A stretch of 17,539 nucleotides of DNA from Planctomycetota bacterium. Its GTDB lineage: Bacteria; Planctomycetota; UBA11346. Of this stretch, positions 14,201 through 17,539 are shown in pieces. The notes beneath the pieces were generated by a model. It had not been told where the DNA came from. It saw only the letters and a list, made by a program, of their open reading frames with translations, and did no database searches. Positions within the stretch are counted from its first letter, which is position 1. Each line of letters starts with the position of its first letter. Both the position numbers and the translations under genes were made by a program. The DNA lies in the NCBI GenBank assembly GCA_013816645.1, contig JACDEC010000010.1, forward strand, positions 1 to 17,539, given 5' to 3'.

Positions 14201-14735
14201 GGAACTCGAGGCCGAACTTCTCGTACAACTCGTCACGCCACTGTTCGACCAGGCTGCCGGGCGCGATGACGGCGATGCGTTGCGCATCCCCGCGCATGAT
14301 TAGCTCGCTGATGTACAGCCCGGCCATGATCGTCTTGCCGGCGCCCGGGTCGTCGGCGAGCACGAAACGCAGCGGCTGGCGTGGCAGGAGCGATTCGTAG
14401 ACCGCGGTGATCTGATGGGGCAGCGGCTCGACGTTCGAGGCGTGGACGGCCATCATCGGGTCGAAGAGGAAGGCCAGGTCGATGCGTTTGGCTTCGCAGG
14501 CCAACTGGAAGCCTGCGCCATCACCGTCGAAGGCCCAGGGCCGCTCGGCGGTGGCCACAGCAAGGCCATCGGCATCGGCCGAATTGAGCAGCCGTTCGGT
14601 CAGTGCGCCGTCGGGCCGCCTGTAGATGACCTGGACAGCTTCGTTGCCGAACGGGACGACCGCGGCGAGGGTCACAACAATCGCAGGCTCCAGCCCCGTG
14701 AGCGACTGTCCTGGCTGCAGCTCGTTCAACTTCAT
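11220..14735 (-). CDS. SNF2-type helicase/ATPase with C-terminal DUF3883 (PD-(D/E)xK-like) domain
   Basis: A 1171-aa protein and first gene of the operon. SF2/SNF2 motifs in order: Q-like region LPHQITAVY (105-113), Walker A ADDPGAGKT (127-135), APGSLVEQW (158-166), DEAH (229-232), TATPH (266-270), an acidic charged insert (~420-450), IIFTEHRDT (505-513), ATDAAGEGVNLQ (561-572) and QRFGRIHRIGQ (591-601). The SNF2-type QxxGRxxRxGQ box places it with COG0553-like defence helicases. The C-terminus holds CGWDLTSH (1073-1080) and RHIEVKGR (1092-1099): D1076 and E1095-V-K1097 fit the DUF3883 PD-(D/E)xK-like fold, suggesting a built-in nuclease or DNA-binding end. It probably translocates on or remodels unmodified invading DNA. 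A short upstream ORF overlaps its ATG, but no clear promoter is seen. Confidence 0.88.
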   Translation of the reverse strand: MKLNELQPGQSLTGLEPAIVVTLAAVVPFGNEAVQVIYRRPDGALTERLLNSADADGLAVATAERPWAFDGDGAGFQLACEAKRIDLAFLFDPMMAVHASNVEPLPHQITAVYESLLPRQPLRFVLADDPGAGKTIMAGLYISELIMRGDAQRIAVIAPGSLVEQWRDELYEKFGLEFRVFSPGLELASPTSNPFEQFNHVIIRLDQLSRNDELRERMCALNWDLAIFDEAHKLSAHYSGSKVDRTARFIMAEQVGAKARHLLLMTATPHNGKEEEFQLFLSLLDSDRFYGKFRERDGAQKVDVSDLMRRMVKEEMLRFDGTPLFQERKAYTVNYTLSDLEAALYTAVTEYVKTEMGKADQLEGRQKRSVGFALTALQRRLASSPEAIYKSLDRRRDKLGNRVRAERLKTRGRVISETLAPDVPEDEDDLTADEQETLEEQVVDESTAARTIADLEAEIEILTHLVRKAKDVVASGQDRKWEELSRILQNDPVMRAVGAHQRKLIIFTEHRDTLNYLRDRISGVLGSTEAVVTIHGGTHRDERRKIQALFRSDPTIRVLIATDAAGEGVNLQNASLMVNYDLPWNPNRLEQRFGRIHRIGQTEVCHLWNLVANETFEGQVYHRLLMKLEVESIALKGRVFDILGEVFEQTSLKDLLLEAIRYGDRPEVRARLTTKIDQALDHDHLKSLLNRNALAVETMTPERLYAVKDEMEKAEARRLQPFFVRSFFITAFERLGGTMHPRERGRFEITFVPEAIRERDRRITGRNRREQEPVLKRYDRICFEREAVQPLDTPGLSRAVLMHPGHPLMLAVADIIIEQHANLLRQGAMLVDAADPGDQPSLLVLLHHEIGSGEGQVISKRLQFVRVAPDGTASFAGWAPHLDLEPLPASDRALVADIVQAPWLGAGIEQRAVALAAANLVPQHYAEVADRRIAHIEKTLAAVHERLTKEIAWWSDRWIKLKDDRAAGKDVRLNEDNARRMVADLEGRLDARKRSLRAQRHIVNGTPVVLGAALVIPAGLLAKRRGDELPEAANAFSTDPIARARIERLAMVAVRRVEEGRGWRVVDVSRDKCGWDLTSHPPIVPGKIPDPRHIEVKGRVAGAATVTITRNEIIYALNQGDKFVLAIVLVNADDGCDGPYYITHPFDREPPWGAASINYDLTALLAKASRP

Positions 14736-15061
14736 GCGAGGTGCCCCACGCGCATCGCGGCTCTTCCACGCATGACGTGAACGCTTGTCGGGCCAGGAGT
14801 GGAGATGGGATTCGTCATGCTAGGTGGGTGGTGCCGCGGGACGATCGTGCCTGATAGGGCAGGGTTGCGAAGCGGTCTTTGCTCGTCGTGTGGAGCGTAC
14901 GCCGGTGGCGCTTGGCCCACCGAGTGAGCGACCCGAGTGCGATCCGTGGGATGTGTGCTGGTCCGAGTTCGTTGGCCGCAAAACGCGTCGGCGTGAGGCT
15001 CATTTTCAAGGCGGGCCCGAGGCGGGCCGGAGGTTTCCGGTCTAAAGTAGGCTCAAATAGA
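14736..15061. other. Intergenic region upstream of the defence operon; no convincing gene or promoter
   Basis: Between the helicase start and the tRNA terminator there is no ORF with natural composition on either strand. On the - strand a 28-codon frame (14818 to 14732, beginning MTNPISTPGPTS) ends in an ATGA overlap with the helicase start and could be a leader peptide, but it has no ribosome site. The sequence is GC-rich and I cannot place sigma70-like boxes with confidence, although the operon promoter must lie here or further up. Confidence 0.5.
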
Positions 15062-15093
15062 AAACCCCTGAAGCCCAATGGCCTCAGGGGTTT
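15062..15093 (-). terminator. Rho-independent, probably bidirectional terminator after the tRNA genes
   Basis: AAACCCCTGA pairs with TCAGGGGTTT, with additional GCC/GGC pairing above it and a small loop. On the - strand the hairpin is followed by TTTTCTATTT, and on the + strand by TTTATAT. It lies 3 bp past the CCA end of the tRNA-Arg-like gene, so it ends tRNA transcription and separates it from the defence operon. Confidence 0.85.
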
Positions 15094-15096
15094 ATA

Positions 15097-15167
15097 TGGT
15101 GCGCGATCTTGGGCTCGAACCAAGGACCCGCAGATTAGAATCGCTCTACCAACTGGGCTAATCGCGC
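15097..15167 (-). pseudogene. Damaged tRNA-Arg(TCT)-like gene, about 5 nt missing in the anticodon arm, CCA encoded
   Basis: Read on the - strand: acceptor GCGCGAT pairs with ATCGCGC, a normal D-arm GCCC...GAGC and a normal T-arm CTTGG-TTCGAGC-CCAAG, then discriminator A and an encoded CCA. Between the D-arm base 26 and the 5-nt variable loop there are only 12 nt (ATTCTAATCTGC) instead of 17. The 3' side TTCTAATCTGC fits a tRNA-Arg loop with anticodon TCT and stem TCTGC, but the matching 5' stem is missing, so the arm cannot form. It is probably a pseudogene, or a fragment left by island integration. The neighbouring tRNA-Ile does not encode CCA. Confidence 0.7.
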
Positions 15168-15304
15168 CTGTCCCATCGGCGGCCGCATCGCCGGCCGAGG
15201 GGTTCGGCCGTGGTCGGGGCGTAATAGCCGCCCATTGGGTATAGGCAAAACACCGCGACTGTGAGCGGAGGGATCGGGAAGGCTCGCCTACCCCATTTCG
15301 TTCC

Positions 15305-15326
15305 CATAGTTGTTACATAGTTGTTA
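15305..15326. repeat. Tandem 11-bp direct repeat near the tRNA-Ile 3' end
   Basis: CATAGTTGTTA occurs twice without a gap (15305-15315 and 15316-15326), about 30 bp beyond the 3' end of tRNA-Ile. Short direct repeats just inside a tRNA 3' end are often arm-binding sites of tyrosine integrases; this role is inferred from position only. Confidence 0.6.
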
Positions 15327-15356
15327 CGCTGATCATCTTTGTCGTCATAACTATTG

Positions 15357-15429
15357 TGGGCCCACCGGGATTCGAACCCAGAACCGAGCGATTATGAGTC
15401 GCCTGCTCTAACCGTTGAGCTATGGGCCC
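15357..15429 (-). tRNA. tRNA-Ile(CAT) (minor isoleucine tRNA, lysidine type)
   Basis: A 73-nt cloverleaf on the - strand: acceptor GGGCCCA/TGGGCCC, D-arm GCTC-AACGGTTA-GAGC, anticodon arm GGCGA-CTCATAA-TCGCT with anticodon CAT, T-arm CTGGG-TTCGAAT-CCCGG, discriminator A. The anticodon arm is the same as in the known minor tRNA-Ile2 (AUA-reading) rather than initiator or elongator Met, so C34 should be modified to lysidine by TilS. CCA is not encoded (the next bases are CAA). tRNA 3' ends like this are common island integration sites. Confidence 0.9.
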
Positions 15430-15510
15430 CGATCGGAGGCGCATCGGTCGTAACGCCCGTCGCCCCCGGCGCAAAGGCGGTCGTGGCTGCCCGGGCTCTC
15501 CGAAAACAGC

Positions 15511-15536
15511 GCTCCCCCGCCGTGAGGCGAGGGAGC
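15511..15536. repeat. GC-rich hairpin in the tRNA/prs intergenic region
   Basis: GCTCCCCCGCC and GGCGAGGGAGC form an 11-bp stem with one mismatch and a GTGA loop. On the - strand it is followed, after a few bases, by TTTT. A terminator against antisense readthrough or a leader structure is possible. Confidence 0.45.
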
Positions 15537-15701
15537 GTGGGTCCGGCGCCCGCGTGGTGGCGTGGTGCCGACGGAGTGGTCGGGACGGGCTCGGACCAGC
15601 CTGGATTGTACCCGGGCCGGCCTTCACAGGTCCCTGGTAGTGCGGCCTTTGAACAGGGTTGCGACGCGGCCGGGCCTGGCCCTGCGCTGGGCGGTTCGGT
15701 C

Positions 15702-15728
15702 TTGCCTGGAGGGGGTGGGGACTAGAGT
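15702..15728 (+). promoter_or_regulatory. Possible sigma70-type promoter of prs
   Basis: TTGCCT (15702-15707) and TAGAGT (15723-15728) with a 15-bp spacer, 70 bp before the prs start. The spacer is shorter than ideal, so this is only a candidate. Confidence 0.25.
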
Positions 15729-15797
15729 ACCAAACCCTTTCGCGGCCCCCCGGGTCCGCGGCTCCCTACCCGCATTCCCTCCGACTTCCCTCCGACA

Positions 15798-16730
15798 ATG
15801 TCCAACCAGCTCCGCATCTTCTCCGGCAATGGCAACCGGCCGCTCGCCCAGGCGATCGCGGACGGCACCGGCGTCGCGCTCGGCGAGATGACCTGCGCGC
15901 GCTTCCCGGACGGCGAGGTCAAGGTCCAGATCCACGAGGACGTGCGCGGCGCCGACGTCTTCGTCGTGCAGTCGACGACGTCCAACGACTTCCTGATGGA
16001 GCTGCTGGTCATCGCCGACGCCCTGCGTCGCGCCTCGGCCAGCCGGATCACCGCGGTCGTCCCGTACTTCGGCTACGCCCGCCAGGATCGCAAGGACCAG
16101 GGGCGGGTGCCGATCACCGCCAAGCTGGTCGCCAACCTGATGGTGACTTCGGGCATCCAGCGCCTGCTCACCGTCGACCTGCACGCCCAGCAGATCCAGG
16201 GCTTCTTCGACGTGCCGGTCGATCACCTCACGGCGCGGCCGGTGCACCTCGAGTACCTCAAGTCGATCGGCCTGGAGGATCCGGTGGTGGTCAGCCCGGA
16301 CACCGGCTCGATCAAGCTCAACGACAAGATCGCGCGCGCCCTGGGCGCGCCGCTGGCGATCATCGACAAGCGCCGGGTCGGCGACAGCGCCACCGAGGTC
16401 GCCAACGTCATCGGCGAGATCCGCGGCCGCGACGTCGTGCTCTGCGACGACATGATCACCACTGCGGGCAGCATCACCAACGCCATCAAGGTGGCGCGCG
16501 AACACGGCGCCAAGCGCGTGTTCCCGGTGGTGACCCACGCGGTGTTCTGCGGCGAGGCCTTCGATCGGCTCAGCGCCGCCAAGCTCGACGCTCTGGCCAT
16601 CACCGACACCATCCCTCTCAAGCGCCGCTACGCCGAGCTGCCGATCACGGTGATGTCCGTGTCCGGTCTGCTCGGCAAGGCGATCGCCAACATCCACACC
16701 AACCAGTCGGTCAGTTCGCTGTTCACCTGA
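15798..16730 (+). CDS. prs: Ribose-phosphate pyrophosphokinase (PRPP synthetase)
   Basis: A 310-aa cytosolic enzyme that makes PRPP from ribose-5-phosphate and ATP, feeding nucleotide, histidine, tryptophan and NAD synthesis. Full family length. Landmarks: FPDGEV (36-41), PYFGYARQDRK (89-99), the RVPITAK segment (103-109), the Mg-binding DLHAQQIQGFFD (127-138), the flexible loop KRR (191-193), and the PRPP-binding loop VVLCDDMITTAGS (213-225). The ATG at 15798 gives the usual N-terminus (MSNQLRIFSGNGNRPLA). There is no Shine-Dalgarno; instead the upstream sequence repeats CCCTCCGAC twice, so a leaderless or SD-independent start is possible. It is followed by rplY 33 bp downstream, a common pairing in bacteria, so a two-gene operon is likely. 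Confidence 0.97.
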   Translation: MSNQLRIFSGNGNRPLAQAIADGTGVALGEMTCARFPDGEVKVQIHEDVRGADVFVVQSTTSNDFLMELLVIADALRRASASRITAVVPYFGYARQDRKDQGRVPITAKLVANLMVTSGIQRLLTVDLHAQQIQGFFDVPVDHLTARPVHLEYLKSIGLEDPVVVSPDTGSIKLNDKIARALGAPLAIIDKRRVGDSATEVANVIGEIRGRDVVLCDDMITTAGSITNAIKVAREHGAKRVFPVVTHAVFCGEAFDRLSAAKLDALAITDTIPLKRRYAELPITVMSVSGLLGKAIANIHTNQSVSSLFT

Positions 16731-16752
16731 CTGCTCGCCGATAGTTCGCACT

Positions 16753-16757
16753 AGGAG
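16753..16757 (+). promoter_or_regulatory. Ribosome binding site of rplY
   Basis: AGGAG six bases before the ATG at 16764. It contrasts with prs, which has no such site. Confidence 0.8.
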
Positions 16758-16763
16758 TCTCCA

Positions 16764-17474
16764 ATGAGCGCCACCCTCACCTTCCCGGGTTCGACCCGCA
16801 CCGAAACCGGCACCATCGCCGCCAACAAGCTGCGCGCCGCGGGCAAGGTCCCGGTCACCATCAGCCGCCGCGGCCAGGCCAGCCAGCTCGCCGTGGTCGA
16901 CGTCAAGACCGCCGCCGAACTCGCCAGCAAGGTCGTGCACCTCTGCCGCCTGACCATTGACGGCAAGACCATCACGGTGCTGCGCGGCGAGATCGTCCGC
17001 CACACCCTGAAGGATCACATCACGCATATCGATCTCGTCGAAGTCGATGAGAAGTCGACGATCAAGGTCGACGTCGCGGTCATCCCCGACGCGCGCAACT
17101 GCCCCGGCGTCAAGGCTGGCGGCATCGTCGAGCAGCGCCTGCGCCGCATCAAGGTGAGCTGCCCGGCGCACGCCATCCCCGACCAGTTCGAGATCAACCT
17201 CGACGCGGTCGAGCTCAGCACCTCGGTGCTGGTCGAGGCGGTCAAGCTGCCCAAGGGCGTGACTCTGGTCACCCCGCCCAAGTCGACCCTGCTCAGCGTG
17301 GTCATCCCGCGCGGCATGAAGAAGGGCGAAGAAGAGGCCGCGACCGAGGCCGCCAACGCCGCCGCTTCGACCCCTGCCGCCGAAGGCGACAAGAAGGCCG
17401 GCGCCGCCGCGCCCGCCGCCGCCGCTGGCGACAAGGCCGCTGCCGACAAGGCTGCGCCCGCCAAGAAGAAGTGA
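16764..17474 (+). CDS. rplY: 50S ribosomal protein L25, long (Ctc/TL5) form
   Basis: A 236-aa protein that binds 5S rRNA in the large ribosomal subunit. The N-terminal L25 domain (~1-95) starts FPGSTRTETG and contains NKLRAAGKVPVTISRRG, HLCRLTIDG and LKDHITHIDLVEV. The second, TL5-type domain (~95-190) contains NCPGVKAGGIVEQRLRRIKV, LDAVELSTSVLVEAVKLP and STLLSVVIPR. The last ~45 residues are an Ala/Lys/Glu-rich low-complexity tail, as in many long L25 proteins. A good RBS lies upstream. It probably shares a transcript with prs. Confidence 0.95.
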   Translation: MSATLTFPGSTRTETGTIAANKLRAAGKVPVTISRRGQASQLAVVDVKTAAELASKVVHLCRLTIDGKTITVLRGEIVRHTLKDHITHIDLVEVDEKSTIKVDVAVIPDARNCPGVKAGGIVEQRLRRIKVSCPAHAIPDQFEINLDAVELSTSVLVEAVKLPKGVTLVTPPKSTLLSVVIPRGMKKGEEEAATEAANAAASTPAAEGDKKAGAAAPAAAAGDKAAADKAAPAKKK

Positions 17475-17519
17475 GCCGCCGGCCCCGGTGGGGCTGCGCT
17501 CGTCCGGTTGCATCGATCA

Positions 17520-17539
17520 CGCCGCGCGCACGCGCGGCG
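17520..17539. repeat. GC-rich palindrome at the right edge
   Basis: CGCCGCGCG and CGCGCGGCG face each other across two bases. Placed 46 bp after rplY, it could be the stem of a terminator, but the window ends before any T-run can be seen. Confidence 0.4.

Larger units (their letters stand above)
15430..15797. other. Intergenic region between tRNA-Ile and prs
   Basis: No credible gene is present; the reading frames here are GC-driven shadows. The region contains an imperfect hairpin at 15511-15536 and a weak promoter-like pair before prs. It should hold the divergent promoters of the tRNA genes (- strand) and prs (+ strand). Confidence 0.6.

Noticed and set aside
2868..14735. Identification as DISARM or BREX
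   Set aside because: No DrmA/DrmB/DrmC-like, PglZ, BrxC or BrxL-like gene is present; the ATPase and methylase are DUF499 and DUF1156 types.
15624..17513. 629-aa open frame antisense to prs and rplY
   Set aside because: Asp/Gly/Arg/His-rich low-complexity translation caused by high GC; the + strand holds two complete, recognisable genes.

Overview
This is a GC-rich bacterial chromosome segment in which an accessory island abuts a conserved core locus. The right end holds two core genes on the + strand: prs (ribose-phosphate pyrophosphokinase) and rplY (long Ctc/TL5-type ribosomal protein L25). The Prs sequence reads to me as closer to Planctomycetota/Verrucomicrobiota forms than to enterobacterial Prs, and prs lacks a Shine-Dalgarno sequence. 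That is a weak impression, not a taxonomic assignment. In front of prs, on the - strand, lie an intact tRNA-Ile(CAT) and a damaged tRNA-Arg(TCT)-like gene followed by a strong terminator. This is a typical setting for island integration.

Left part (1-2725): a decayed prophage or mobile-element remnant. It holds the C-terminus of a probable phage replication protein, a 46-codon ORF that carries an array of 9-bp repeats in inverted arrangement (origin- or iteron-like), a replication-associated protein with a damaged 3' end, a 193-bp MITE-like element with 15-bp terminal inverted repeats and a 10-bp target duplication, a small phage protein (terminase-small-like, tentative), and on the opposite strand a headless piece of a phage protein with a zeta-toxin-like P-loop kinase domain.

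Middle (2868-14735, all - strand): one tightly coupled operon of nine genes, in transcription order: SNF2-type helicase with a C-terminal DUF3883 (PD-(D/E)xK-like) domain; HEPN protein (HepT-like, RX4HXY motif); MNT nucleotidyltransferase (GSX10DXD motif) with an extra C-terminal domain that looks PD-(D/E)xK-like; DUF1156 DNA methyltransferase; DUF499 P-loop ATPase; a 151-aa unknown; a 62-aa one-TM protein; a 41-aa protein that repeats the C-terminal motif of the DUF499 ATPase; and a 184-aa unknown. Junctions range from 11-bp overlaps to 13-bp gaps. The methylase/ATPase/helicase trio is a known predicted defence combination (COG1743/COG1483/COG0553). The embedded HepT/MntA-like toxin-antitoxin pair, the MNT-nuclease-like fusion and the tail of small genes, including the DUF499 C-terminal mini-protein, make this version unusual.

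The likely logic, by inference, is that the methylase marks self DNA, the ATPase and nuclease-tipped helicase act on unmodified invading DNA, and HepT/MntA provides an abortive or addiction layer. No promoter could be identified with confidence in front of the operon.
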